A stretch of DNA of 64,000 nt, taken from contig RCSZ01000007.1 of the NCBI GenBank assembly GCA_014898425.1, forward strand, positions 186,001 to 250,000, written 5' to 3'. Shown in pieces: positions 23,664 through 35,705 of this stretch (its first letter is position 1; each line of letters begins with the position of its first letter). The notes beneath the pieces were generated by a model, which worked only from the letters and a program-made list of their open reading frames with translations, did no database searches and had not been told where the DNA came from. Made by a program: the position numbers and the translations under genes. Source of the DNA: Botryotinia globosa (Eukaryota > Ascomycota > Leotiomycetes > Helotiales > Sclerotiniaceae).

Positions 23664-25822
23664 ATGGCTGGCGAAACTTTCGAGTTCCAAGCTGAGATCT
23701 CTCAGTTGCTCTCTCTCATCATCAACACAGTTTACTCAAACAAGGAGATCTTCTTGAGAGAACTTGTTTCCAACTGTTCCGATGCTCTCGACAAGATCCG
23801 TTATGAGGCTCTCTCAGATTCCACCAAGCTCGATAGCGGTAAGGATCTCCGCATCGACATCATCCCAGACAAGGAGAACAAGACTCTTACCATCCGCGAT
23901 ACCGGTATTGGTATGACCAAGGCTGTAAGTACATTCATAGACGAAGACTCAAAATCATTTACTAATCAAGAATTCAGGATCTCGTCAACAACCTCGGTAC
24001 GATTGCACGATCTGGTACCAAGCAATTCATGGAGGCTCTCACCGCAGGTGCTGATATCTCCATGATTGGTCAATTCGGTGTTGGTTTCTACTCTGCATAC
24101 CTCGTCGCTGACAGAGTTACTGTTGTCTCGAAGAACAACGATGATGAACAATACATTTGGGAATCCAGTGCTGGAGGAACTTTCACTCTCACTCAAGACT
24201 CTGAGGGTGAGCAACTCGGCCGTGGTACCAAGATCATTCTTCACTTGAAGGATGAGCAAATGGATTACTTGAACGAGTCCAAGATCAAGGAGGTCATCAA
24301 GAAGCACTCCGAGTTCATCTCATACCCAATCTACCTTCACGTCTCCAAGGAGACTGAGACCGAAGTTCCAGATGAGGAGGCTGAGGAGACCAAGGAAGAG
24401 GATGAGGAGAAGAAGGCCAAGATTGAGGAGGTCGATGATGAGGAAGAGGCCAAGAAGCCAAAGACCAAGAAGGTCAAGGAGACCAAGATTGAGGAGGAAG
24501 AGCTCAACAAACAGAAGCCAATCTGGACCAGAAACCCATCCGACATCACCGCTGAGGAGTATGGTTCATTCTACAAGTCCCTCTCCAACGACTGGGAAGA
24601 TCATTTGGCTGTCAAGCACTTCTCCGTTGAAGGTCAACTTGAATTCCGTGCCATCCTTTTCGTGCCAAAGAGAGCTCCGTTCGATCTCTTTGAGACGAAA
24701 AAAACCAAGAACAATATCAAGCTTTACGTTCGTCGTGTTTTCATCACTGATGATGCCACTGACCTCATCCCTGAATGGTTGAGCTTCGTCAAGGGTGTTG
24801 TCGACTCTGAGGATCTTCCACTTAACTTGTCCCGTGAGACCCTTCAACAAAACAAGATCATGAAGGTCATCAAGAAGAACATCGTCAAGAAGGTTCTTGA
24901 GCTCTTCCAAGAGATCTCTGAGGACAAGGAGCAATTCGACAAGTTCTACGCTGCTTTCGCCAAGAACATCAAGCTCGGTATCCACGAGGATTCCCAAAAC
25001 AGAGCTGCTCTTGCAAAGCTCCTCAGATTCAGCTCCACCAAGTCTGGTGATGATATTACCTCCCTCTCCGACTACGTTACCCGTATGCCAGAGCATCAAA
25101 AGAACCTCTACTACATCACTGGAGAGTCTCTCAAGGCTGTTCAAAAGTCACCATTCCTTGACTCCCTCAAGGCAAAGAACTTTGAGGTTCTCTTCTTGGT
25201 TGACCCCATTGATGAGTACGCCATGACTCAACTCAAGGAGTTTGAGGGTAAGAAGCTTGTTGATATCACCAAGGACTTCGACCTTGAGGAGACTGATGAG
25301 GAGAAGAAGACTCGTGAGGAAGAGGAGAAGGAATTCGAGGGTCTCGCCAAGGCTCTCAAGAACGTCCTCGGTGAGAACGTCGAGAAGGTTGTCGTCAGCC
25401 ACAAGCTTGTCAACGCTCCTTGTGCTATCCGTACCGGTCAATTCGGTTGGTCCGCTAACATGGAGCGTATCATGAAGGCACAAGCTCTCCGTGATACCTC
25501 TATGTCATCATATATGTCCTCCAAGAAGACTTTCGAAATTTCTCCAAAGTCATCTATCATTAAGGAGTTGAAGAAGAAGGTTGAGGCTGATGGTGAAAAC
25601 GACCGTACCGTCAAGTCAATCACTCAACTTTTGTTTGAGACTTCCCTTCTCGTCTCCGGTTTCACCATCGAGGAGCCAGCTGGATTTGCCGAGCGTATTC
25701 ACAAGCTTGTCTCACTCGGATTGAACGTTGAGGAGGATGCCGAGACCACTGAAGATGCCGCCGCTACTACTGAGGCAACTTCGGATGCACCAGTTGAGAG
25801 TGCTATGGAGGAGGTTGACTAG
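23664..25822 (+). CDS. hsp90: Cytosolic Hsp90 chaperone
   Basis: This is the ATP-dependent dimeric chaperone that matures kinases, receptors and other clients in the cytosol. Two exons, 23664-23924 and 23978-25822, join in phase to 701 residues. The N-terminal GHKL ATPase shows [57 protein letters not shown] and [19 protein letters not shown] highly charged Glu/Lys linker spans about residues 212-268. The middle domain has [24 protein letters not shown] sequence and [10 protein letters not shown]. The C terminus ends in MEEVD, the TPR-cochaperone ligand, which marks the cytosolic form. A probable 5' UTR intron runs from GTAAGT at 23420 to TACAG at 23632. Codon use is strongly C-biased at third positions (AAG, CTC, GTC), as expected for high expression and unlike its neighbours. 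Confidence 0.98.
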
Positions 25823-27319
25823 ATTTTAAAAATGGCTTGGTTTTTGCGGGATAGTGGAGTTTAATGGTTGGGTTTCGGTCATGCATTGAGCTTGATTACT
25901 ATTTCTCTTTTGATGCTTATTTTTTTTCATTCCACATGGTCTTGATAGATACATGAGGTATAATCTTAAAAATGTACTTTGTGATACACATTGCGCGTTA
26001 AGACAAAAGAAAAGAGATAGCAGAATACAAAATATTTACTGTACTTTTGTGTGTTTTTGTGTGTTTAATTGATATGTTTTGAGTGACGCTGAAATTTATC
26101 CTTGGCCACATTCGTGTGACAATATATTATTCTACTTGCGATCATGTACTAATGATTCTGAATTTTCGCCCTATCACGTACAAGTGTACTGAAAAGATCC
26201 TTTTTGTATTTGGATGCGGACCAACTCGGACCGGATATGGCGTCTTAAGGTTCGAGGCGTTCCTGAAAAGTTGCACGAGGGGTTACATGTGCACAATATG
26301 CCATCTAGAATTACTGGGACTGTGTTTGATTTGTAGAACCGAAAACATGCTCATTCTCTGCCATTTCCAGTGGATTGGGTATTACTATGATGGATATGAT
26401 CGATGTGATGAGCTTCGATAGACATCATGATCTTGGTTTCCAATAGACTGGTTTGTAACTTTGTCTCGGAGAGTTCAAGAGGGCGCAATTTTAGATTGGG
26501 AAAGGACGAGATGATTAATATGAACGAGTAGGAGGGATCAGGTAGTGGATTTTCTGTTGTAACTCATAGTTGAGAAGAGCACAGTGATCCATGGATGGTA
26601 AAGATGTATGGGATCTATAAAATCGACGAATAGGAAGCATTAGGGGATTATTTTGTGAATGGGTAACAGCAGTTTGGTAATATGGATCTCGTTTATCGCA
26701 GCCAGAATTGGAAGATGGGGATACATTATGGTCATGGGAGTTCGTCATCCCGGAAATCGAAGATGGGATAGTATAGGACGATGAGTGTAGTTCCTAACTG
26801 CATTGTATAATATCGAATCGCAGGGAGAAAATCGAAAAGGACGTCCGTCAATTGACTTTCGGAACGGCACGGTTAGTTGAATCTTGCGCAAATGGAAGCC
26901 ATTTGTGTGTGGCAGGAATCTTTGCTAGGTAGGTCTGATGTGTAGTCGAGGAAGGTACGAGGGATGCAGTTGCACGATCTGAGTAAATAATATGTACCTT
27001 GATGGATGGCAAAAGGAAAGTTAACAGAATGAGGAGAGGTATAAAAGTACGGAATTCCCTGATTTGAGAGCTTCGATTTTGTCTCTCTCTTCATCACATA
27101 CACATTGAGCTTTTACCTCTTTCGCTACGAGCCTTGCTTAAAGTACAATACATTGCAATACAATCCATTCGCTTTTTACAATTTATCTGAGTTTCAATCA
27201 ATCACACACTTTCAATTCGATTCAACTCTATTGATTTTAATCTACTTTCTCAAGCGATCACTCTTTCGCCTCTCACACTTACAACCAACCAACCATCTCA
27301 CACATATCCAACCGCAGCA
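25823..27319. other. Intergenic region after hsp90
   Basis: This stretch contains the hsp90 3' UTR, then about 1 kb with no recognisable gene. Frames at 26083-26421 and 26515-26748 are unsupported. The segment 27090-27319 is pyrimidine-rich with CAACCAACCAACC just before the next gene, which is typical of a fungal promoter and leader. Confidence 0.45.
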
Positions 27320-28568
27320 ATGTACCACAAACTCCTTCTAACAATCTCTCTCCTCCCAACTATCTACGGAGCACCTGCACCTATCCCAGACGTAGCAAAT
27401 GATAATCACTCACCCTACTACTCTCCACCCTCCGTCTCTGTTCCTTCTCTTTCTGCCCCAGCCGTCCCATCGGTTCCTGCTGCTGGTGGAAGTACTGGTA
27501 TTAGTGATCCACTTGGATTAGGTGGTCTTTTAGGTGGTCTCCTTGGTGGTCTTGGTGGTCTTGGTGGTGGAGGAACTGCTCCAGTTGCAAGTATCCCAGC
27601 TTTGCCTGCTCCAAGTGTCCCAATCTTGCCGACAAGTCATTATTATCCTACACCTGTTCCGCAGGTTTCGGCTACTTTGCCTGTAGGTGGAGGGGGTCCA
27701 GTTGTTTCTGCTACAATTCCTATCGGTGGTGGTGGCGTGTCGATTGGTGGTGGTGTATCGGCTTCTGCTACCATTCCTATCATATCTGCTACTCTTCCAG
27801 CTATTGGTGGTGGCTCAGGATCGAGTGTGGGATACAATGGTGGTGGTGCTAGTGGAAGCAGTGGAAGTGGACCTGGCATATCTGTTTCAGTACCTATTCC
27901 AACCGGTGGTATTTCAGTCGGTGTTGGAACTTCAGATGCAGTCACTGCTTCAGTTCCTGGGGCTACTATCTCCATAACTCAACCTGGTGGACCAACCGTT
28001 ACATCTGATCCTGTATCGAGTGGTTGTCTGGCGAAAGATATGTCGACGTATTCACTTGTGATTGCTTCTACTATTCCTCAGACAGCAACTACCATCTCAC
28101 ATTTCACTGTTCCAGTCGTTGAAACGATCTCCACAAATTATGTGCAGGTCATTTACTCGACGGTTACTATTCCAACTACAGTGTTAAAGACGAGTCAAAG
28201 TACTGGAACCACAACAATCATTGCGACTTCTATCGTTACCAGTAAGTCATACCCCGTCTTTCTTCCCCCATTCATTCCTTGAATTTACTGTTGAGAAAAT
28301 GGTCTCACATATCACGATAGGTCTTCAAACCTCTCTTACAGCCGTCTGTCAAGGTGGTGGTTTACCTGCAGCTCCTACTGGATCTGGTTCTGTACCAAGT
28401 GGATCTAGTGCCAATGGTGCTGCAAGCTCAAGTGCACCAGGTGCTACCATCAGCGTTGGACTTCCAGGTGGTGGAAGTGGAAGTGGAGGAAGCAGTGGAT
28501 CTGGAACTCCAACAGGAGGAAGCGGAAGTGGAAATGGGAATTATGGTGGATACTACTCCAGAGTTTAA
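27320..28568 (+). CDS. Secreted glycine/serine-rich repeat protein, unknown function
   Basis: A signal peptide opens the chain (MYHKLLLTISLLPTIYGAPA). Two exons, 27320-28241 and 28321-28568, splice at GTAAGT/GATAG in phase to 389 residues. Residues from about 70 on are very rich in Gly and Ser: a GGLLGGLLGGLGGLGGGG block, then recurring SAT-[IL]-P-[IV]-GGG units (SATLPVGGGG, SATIPIGGGG, SATIPIISATLPAIGGG) and SVSVPIP-like strands. A non-repetitive Thr/Val-rich core near 235-305 (TISHFTVPVVETISTNYVQV) contains one of the few cysteines (SGCLAKD). The tail is GSGSG-rich and ends NYGGYYSRV. No GPI-anchor signal is visible. It may be a wall or matrix protein, which is inference from composition. 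Confidence 0.72.
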
Positions 28569-29816
28569 TTTGATTGATCGATGACCTAGGTCGAAGCATA
28601 TGAGAAGGGATACTTTGAGTTTAATTGCTGCTAATTTTGGTGGAGATATTTATGATTCATCAATTGTGGTTGATATCTCGGGACGATTTGGTGGACTGGA
28701 GAGAGATAAGGGTAGCTTGATCCTATATATTTGTGGCATGGGGAGCTCTAATTGTCAGGACTCAGCTTTCGAAGATATGTTTGTGTGTGAATGAGAGGAG
28801 TGGAATGTTTCTTCTGATGGTAGATAGTATACCTCTATTGATTCAAATTGAGATTAATCACCTTGTATGGTTTTGAGATTTATGAATTGCTTAAGGTGCG
28901 TGAGTGACATTTTCTAGAATTGACTTCAAGATTAAGCTATAAATTCTGGAGTGCAAAAATTCATCTTGATTTTGCGTCTCGCACCAGGTTTTTGTTGATA
29001 TCATCTCTGCCAGATGTCTTCGCTATGAAAACGAGGAAACCCACAGCTATACCACACTACCTTCAATATATATACACGTCTAACTTGTACCAATACAGTG
29101 TTAAAAGGACGAGCACCACGAATCAAGAATTCCCATCCCGTAGCTCCTACGAATGAATATTGGCTCTTCAAGGTGTCAAACCTGGTGAATTCTTGTGAAT
29201 TGAAGCGCAATTCGAGAGAGGGACGGAGAGATAAGGATGAGAAAAGAGGCTGTGCATAGGTTTAACGCGGGCGTAAAGCCCGTATGGATGAAGTGCGGAG
29301 ATGAAGCGAGGATGGAGTGGTATGTGTAGAAGGGATGTGAATGTTTCGGAGTACAGGTAGTGTTTTTATTGAATTGATACGGTGGTGCATGCTTATGCAA
29401 TTCCTTGATACAGGTATTGATATGATACGGCTGTTTTATTCGGTTGCTGGGGCTCTGGGGAAGTTTGGAGTTTGTAGAGGGGAGAGGGGGGACTTTCAGT
29501 GTATGGTTGAAGTTGTGTGCTGTGTTATATGATGGTACGGTGCTGGAGGGATGGGTAAGTTGGAAATGGAAAGGGGGTGTATGTGTATATGTATATGTAT
29601 ATGTCGTACGGTCATTATGAGAAGGGTACGGCCATGAGCTGGCTGGCGGGTGTGAGTGTCAGTATGAGTGTGAGTGCCAGCAAGAGTGTGAAGGTAGTTA
29701 TGTACGGCGATTGTGATTATGATGTTCACGGCGAATTGGACTTACAAATCCGGTGAGAAACACAGCAGTATGAACCATCACCGTATGATGGACATGTATA
29801 TCGCCCTCTATGCTGC
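28569..29816. other. Intergenic region
   Basis: About 1.2 kb with no supportable gene. Purine-rich and (GTATAT)n-like patches occur around 29580-29605. Confidence 0.45.
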
Positions 29817-32510
29817 ATGTATATAAACTCTTTAGATTCCATCGACAAACTCACTCTCCCATCTGTTCGACATTCATTCGGATACTCGAACTACACATCA
29901 GAAATCACGAATCACGAACCACAACCCAAAAACGACGGACCAAAAACCACAAAACAGAAAGTTCATTCACGAGTAAATAACTACTTCACGATGCCGAAGA
30001 CAAAAGCAGCCTTGAAGTCCGCGCAGAGTGTGCAGCAGAAGCAAAAGCAGAAGTTGAAGACAGAGCAGAAATCGAAGATGATGACCACCCCGGTTGGCAG
30101 AAATGCCAAACCCAAAGCTAGCCTGGACAGCACAAAATCGGATTCGAATTCCCATGCAAAGACAAAAGCATCCACGAGCTCAGGGATCCCAGATTCGAGA
30201 AAAGATGTGGAGTCCACTCCAACTCCAAAGCCAGTATATCCAAAACAAAAGATCATCTGGCATAAGAGGGCACACAAGAAGAGACGCTCTACAACCACGA
30301 GTTTGAAGAAAGATGCGGAGTCCACATCAAATTCAGATTCAAATCCAACGCCAACTCTGAAGACGAAGACGGTGCTAACCCCAGTCGGCGAAAAGGCAAA
30401 GCCCAACTCCAGCCTAGAGACCCCCAAGCCAACGCCAAAGCCAATATATCCAAAACCAGTGGTAATTTGGCATCATAGGCTACATAGAAAGAGAAGTTCT
30501 AAAACCAGGAGTTTGAAGAACAAGGTGGAGTCTACGACGAAACCCATTTCATCTCCAACTCCAACCCCAACCCCAACTCTAAAGACGTCAGAGTCAACCC
30601 CAGCTAGAAGAACCACAAAACCTAGCCCGGAGACCCCCAAACCAGCTCCAAAGCGAACATATCCCAAACCAGTGGTGATTTGGCATATAAACCCACACAG
30701 GAAGAGAAGTTCTAAGACCAAGAAGTCGAAGAAAGATGGAGAGTCTACGACGAATCCAATTTCATCTCCAAATCAGCAGACGAATGTAGACACAACTCCC
30801 GCTAAGAGAACCACACAACCTAGCCCGGAGACACCCAAACCAGCTCCAAAGCGAACATATCCCAAACCAGTGGTGATTTGGCATATAAACCCACACAGGA
30901 AGAGAAGTTCTAAGACCAAGAAGTCGAAGAAAGATGGAGAGTCTACGACAAATCCAACTCCAGTTCTAAAGCAAGGGTTACATACGAACTCGGTTAGCAG
31001 AAATGTACAACCTAAAGCTCGCACGGAGAACATAAAATCAACCCCAAAGGCAAAGCTGACCCGGAACTTAAAGTCAAATGGAGAGAGAGGCCCTGAGATT
31101 GCGAATTCGAAGAAAAATGCAGGGATTTCGGCTCCGGTCACTGCTAAGAGAGTTGTTATCGAAATTTCGGATTCGGATTCGGATTCAGATGATGATGATT
31201 TTGATGCGGATGAAGTTACAGATTCAGATGATGAATTTGATAGCGATTTTGATGAGAATGAAGTTGGAGATTCAGATTCAGATTCAGATTCAGATGCTGA
31301 TGCTGATGCTGATGCTGAGGATGACGTTGATGTTGATGTTGATGAAGCTGGAGATGTTGATAGTGATGAGGATGGTGATGAGGATGGTGATGAGGATGGT
31401 GATGAGGATGGTGATGAGGATGGTGATGAGAATGTTGATGAAGCTGGAGATGTTGATAGTGATGAGGATGGTGATGAGGATGTTGATGAAGCTGGAGATG
31501 AAGCCGGAGATGAGGACATTGATGAGGATATGGATGAAGCCGGAGATGTGGATATTGATGAGGATGTGGATGAAGCCGGATATGTGGACATTGATGAGGA
31601 TGTTGATGAGGACGTGGATATCGATGCAAACTCTGATGAAGATATTGAAGTGGATACGAACACATCTCTACAATCTACTTCAATGCATAGTTCAGACATG
31701 AATTCGATATCCGATATCAATTCTGCCACGGCTTCGCCATATTTCGGACATCTCGATCTGATGCCATGGATGCCAGAAACCGAACCAGAGCTGGCACCGG
31801 CATTAGATCCGGGATTGGGGGATTCAGAGGTAGATGCAACTTCAAACATCATGGAGTTGACACACGATATCAATGTTGCCCCAGCTTCTCCAAATCTAGG
31901 AGATTTGGATTTGATGCCATGGTTGCCCGAAGTCGAAGCAGTACTAGCCTTCGGATTGGAAAATCTACTCGCTGGAAATGAAGATGTAGACGCTGATGCG
32001 AATGCGGATGCAACTCCAAAACCTATTCAGATGTACACTCCAATGCTGGGTACCACTTCAAATGTCATGAGGTTGATGCCCGATTTCACCGCTGGACCAG
32101 CTTCTCCATATAGAGGAGATCCGATGCTATCAGTTCCAGAAGCAGAACTGGAATCAGCCGCGGGATTGAGAAACCAACTCCCTGGAGATGGGGCCCCTTT
32201 ATCCGAAGATATGTACCTGAATATGGCGATGGATGTGGATATGGATAGGGATTTGCACCTGGGTGTAGATGCAAATATGGATCTGGGAATGGGAATGGAT
32301 GGGTACATGAACGTAGATGCATCCGCAGAAATCAACACAGGCCCCTCCCAGACCTCCTGGACAGGAATGTGCATGGACCCACCTCTGACAGCGGAAGAAA
32401 AGGGTTGGGATTTTTCGAATGTGGGGATCGAGGAGATTGATGGGTTGTTTGAGGAAATGGAGAAGGAGATGGGGGGAGATGTGGATGTGGAGATGGAGAT
32501 GGGGGAGTAG
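29817..32510 (+). CDS. Large low-complexity protein: basic repeats, Asp-rich repeats, acidic repeats
   Basis: A single open frame encodes 897 residues from ATG 29817. A second in-frame ATG at 29991 (MPKTKAALKS) would give 839 residues and is the likelier start, because the sequence before it is less biased. The N half is Lys/Pro/Thr-rich with four copies of a unit whose core is YPKPVVIWHxxxHRKRSSKT. The last two copies are almost identical in DNA and 198 bp apart. The middle (about 31150-31640) is a strongly acidic Asp/Glu tract built of DEDGDEDG and VDEAGDVD repeats after a Ser/Asp run. The C part repeats ASPxxGDLDLMPWxPE three times. There is no signal peptide, membrane segment or known domain. 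The charge split suggests a nuclear or nucleic-acid-linked protein, which is inference. The long antisense frame is a shadow of the repeats. Confidence 0.72.
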   Translation: MYINSLDSIDKLTLPSVRHSFGYSNYTSEITNHEPQPKNDGPKTTKQKVHSRVNNYFTMPKTKAALKSAQSVQQKQKQKLKTEQKSKMMTTPVGRNAKPKASLDSTKSDSNSHAKTKASTSSGIPDSRKDVESTPTPKPVYPKQKIIWHKRAHKKRRSTTTSLKKDAESTSNSDSNPTPTLKTKTVLTPVGEKAKPNSSLETPKPTPKPIYPKPVVIWHHRLHRKRSSKTRSLKNKVESTTKPISSPTPTPTPTLKTSESTPARRTTKPSPETPKPAPKRTYPKPVVIWHINPHRKRSSKTKKSKKDGESTTNPISSPNQQTNVDTTPAKRTTQPSPETPKPAPKRTYPKPVVIWHINPHRKRSSKTKKSKKDGESTTNPTPVLKQGLHTNSVSRNVQPKARTENIKSTPKAKLTRNLKSNGERGPEIANSKKNAGISAPVTAKRVVIEISDSDSDSDDDDFDADEVTDSDDEFDSDFDENEVGDSDSDSDSDADADADAEDDVDVDVDEAGDVDSDEDGDEDGDEDGDEDGDEDGDENVDEAGDVDSDEDGDEDVDEAGDEAGDEDIDEDMDEAGDVDIDEDVDEAGYVDIDEDVDEDVDIDANSDEDIEVDTNTSLQSTSMHSSDMNSISDINSATASPYFGHLDLMPWMPETEPELAPALDPGLGDSEVDATSNIMELTHDINVAPASPNLGDLDLMPWLPEVEAVLAFGLENLLAGNEDVDADANADATPKPIQMYTPMLGTTSNVMRLMPDFTAGPASPYRGDPMLSVPEAELESAAGLRNQLPGDGAPLSEDMYLNMAMDVDMDRDLHLGVDANMDLGMGMDGYMNVDASAEINTGPSQTSWTGMCMDPPLTAEEKGWDFSNVGIEEIDGLFEEMEKEMGGDVDVEMEMGE
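30621..31016 (+). repeat. 198-bp tandem repeat inside a coding region
   Basis: Copies begin at 30621 and 30819 with CCTAGCCCGGAGAC and are nearly identical for about 137 bp, through AAAGATGGAGAGTCTACGAC, before diverging. Older, more diverged copies of the same unit lie upstream around 30200 and 30403. The 66-residue period keeps the reading frame. Confidence 0.85.
31338..31480 (+). repeat. 12-bp GATGAGGATGGT coding minisatellite
   Basis: GATGAGGATGGT is repeated about five and a half times at 31365-31430. It sits inside a 96-bp unit that starts GTTGATGAAGCTGGAGATG and recurs near 31434. It encodes the DEDG string. Confidence 0.88.
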
Positions 32511-33172
32511 AGGATATGGGTGGTGGTGTTAAGGTGGAGATCATTAGCTAAATTTAATCAAAGCATACATACCTATCTATTTAACCATTCTCAATGTTTC
32601 ATAACCAAGACTCGTGTTTTTTACTATCCAACTAATCACTAACGCGGAAAATGTCTCCATCTTGTTTTAATTGCATGCATAATACTACGCTGTGGAATCA
32701 AAGATACTTTATCACGACTGTGAGAATCCTATGCCTTTGGTCGATTTAGCGTACATATCACATATCAAGAATTGTGTGAGACCGTAATATATGACATGAT
32801 TCATAATGCAAGGTAAATGAAACCGAGAAAAGGATACTAGCATCGACCCCTTGAGTCTCTAACCATAAAGTCCGAAGTCATAAATCGTAACACATACAAG
32901 CAAGCAAGTCACACATCAAAATATGTGCATTAAATTTCGAGGAAAACTCAACGATTTAGAAATTCAACTAATGACCATTACCACAAATCCTGGTATCATA
33001 CGCATTTTCGGTATCAAGCCACTCCCACTCCCACTCCACTCCATTCCATCCTATCCATAGAAACTCTCGAATGAAATCTCAATCACAATTTGATAGAAAC
33101 TTTTATCGTAAACCGTGCATCTCGCAATCGAAATGATCCAAGTCTCCACGAATAATCATCTATCCCAGATCC
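32511..33172. other. Convergent 3' intergenic region
   Basis: Between the convergent low-complexity gene and taf5. I see nothing but presumed 3' UTRs and a short (CACTCC)n run near 33020. Confidence 0.5.
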
Positions 33173-35705
33173 TCAGGGCAAATAACATCCTCCAGCAATG
33201 ACCAAATTCATTCTTGTAAACATGACTTTGTAAACTGGTGATCTCTTGGTAGGGAATGCAACAATTTGATCTGGAGTAATCATTGTTTCCTTACCCTTCT
33301 TCTTGGAAGAACTAGTGGCAGGATTAGCCTGAGCACCAGTAATGGCACCAGTAACACGAGTTGCATCAGCTTGTCCACCAGTACCGATGATTTCACCATC
33401 AGTGTTCTTGTATGGATCAGAAGGAACTTCGATATCCCATAGACGGACAGTACCATCAGCTCCACCCGAACACAAAACTGTCGATTCAACACTGAATGAT
33501 AAAGACCAAATTCCACCCTTTCCATGACCTCTGCAACGTTTGATTTGTGTTCCCTTTGCAAGATCCCAAAGAATAATACTACCGCCACAATCTGCAGATG
33601 CCAAAATCTTTCCATTAGGAGCGCATTGAAGAGCACTAATGGTGTCGGTATGACCAGTGAAGACACGAACACAATCACCAGTTGTAAAAGACCACATGCG
33701 AACAGTCTTATCAGCTTGATCGCTTGCTGAGAAAACATATGCTCCATTTGGATGCCAAGCGATTTGATTGACGTTGGAATCATGGCCAATGAACATTCGA
33801 AGGTATGAAATATGATCTTGTCCCCAAATACGAACAGATCGATCATGACCGCAAGTCAAAAAGTAATGACCAAATGGTCCCCACTTTACATTCCATACTG
33901 GACCTTCATGACCTTTGTATACGACAAGGCAGGCCCATGCTTCAAGAGACCAAAGACGAATTGTTCGATCCGAGGAAGATGAGAGAAGTAATTTGGGAGC
34001 AGTAGCTGTGTCACTCTCATCTGCACCTCGAATTGAAGGAGAGAATGAGACAGCATAAACAGGTGCGGAATGACCGATCAAACGACGAGAGTTAGATGGT
34101 GGCGGATCATTGGGACCTGATTTGGTTTCGCTAGGCAATGGTTCGCCATGTAAATGCCAAACACGAATGTAAGATTCTTCTGTTCCAACAGCAACCAAAT
34201 TATTATCATCGGAAAATTCGATACAATTGATTCTAGCCACATGTTAGCATTCTGGCAGAAGGCTATTGTCAAGTTACTTACGTATCAAGAGTATTGTGGA
34301 AAGTAAACATGCAAATAGAGACTGGAGGACCAACTCCACCATTGCGGCTTTCAATCTTGAATCTATCTCGATTTTCTTTGACCTTTTGAACCTCCATGGT
34401 GACATCTCGAGCACGAGAAGGAGGGTATGGGATGTCATTGCGGCCAGGTCCTTCAACACCTTCCTCACGCTTGATACTTTGATCAAACAATTCTACCAAC
34501 GATGGTTTGCCGAGCTCAGGTGGGTTCTTACTATCTTCCTCATCAAGGTCTGCGCGAACATCTGTAGCCAATTCTTCTTCCATTGCCATCGGTCCCAAAA
34601 GTAACTTGGCATTATTGTCCTGGATATCTTTGTTTGTAACTCCGGTAAAAGCTCCAGGAATTCCTTCTTGAAGGTCAGACTCTTCCGGTTCAACACCATG
34701 TGCTTGATTGATGATAGCTTCGAAACTGAATTGATCAATAGGTCCTCGCTTTGTTTCACGAATTTCGCAGTATGTCTGTAGCAAATAAATGATAACAGAT
34801 CCTCCTTCTTTACTGTTTGATTCGAGGTGAGTGATGAGGTTGAAGTAAACATGGGTGTTGAGAGGGATTCGATATTTTGAGGATAGATAAAGCTTAGTGA
34901 TTGTATTATCGTTGATTTGTTGTGGCAAACTGATTGTATCGAATGTAGTCAGTTCATCAGCATGGACTTTTTGGAATTGATCTTTGAATTCATTCAAAAA
35001 GGCTTTTCCATCAGCTGCATAATTATTTGTGATGAGCTCAATGAATGAATAAACAAAAATAGGCCAAAGGAGTCTGCGTAACTCAAACTGTTGCGAGAGA
35101 TATTAGACATCTTGAATCTCCACATTGAAAGTATTCTTGCTTACCTTGTAAATATCCAAGTTAGATTCGATCCAATTACTTAACAATCGGAAACCTTTTG
35201 CATATTTTGCTGTACCAAGGTCTTCGGCACGTTCTTGAATAGGCTTTCCATCTCTATCGAGGTTGGAAGATTCAGATCGTAGCATCTGCTCAGTTCGGTT
35301 GTAACCTTTTTTGACGAGGTACTCGATAACCTTTGTTTGACAATGCAAATCAGCAGCCTCTTCCGAATAATAAGAGAGATTTTGGGCGGTAGCATGAGGT
35401 GATGAAATTGAAGAAAGACGAGAATAAGGAGAGCCATAAGGGCGCGGGGGATTTGGAGAATGTGGGAGGTATGATGGAGGTTTGGCACCAGGGTATGGTG
35501 GAACTGGGGGACGAGGAACACCAGGTCTTGGAATACCATTATTTGAAGAATTAGAAGGCACTGCAGCTTGGGTCTGAATGGTTCCAGGACGTGGAGTACC
35601 TGTTGGCAATGAGTTTGAAGTGGAAGGACGTGAGAGAGAAGGACGTGAGAGGGAAGGACGTGAAAGGGAAGGACGTGGTGGGATTTGCCCAGGTTGTCCA
35701 GACAT
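33173..35705 (-). CDS. taf5: TFIID/SAGA subunit TAF5
   Basis: TAF5 is a scaffold WD40 subunit of TFIID (and of SAGA in fungi), acting in RNA polymerase II pre-initiation in the nucleus. Exons 35705-35145, 35087-34282 and 34232-33173 join in phase to 808 residues. The N terminus is Pro/Ser-rich with a 5-residue repeat (PSLSR four times, a 15-bp DNA repeat). A LisH motif follows near residue 125 ([18 protein letters not shown]). The TAF5 N-terminal domain 2 spans about 188-330 ([20 protein letters not shown]). The C-terminal half is a WD40 propeller ([92 protein letters not shown]). The start is the ATG before SGQPGQ. An upstream in-frame extension lacks an ATG. Confidence 0.95.

Noticed and set aside
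30773..31873. 366-residue antisense frame rich in Ser
   Set aside because: It is the reverse complement of Asp/Glu GAT/GAG repeats, which read as TCA/CTC on the other strand.
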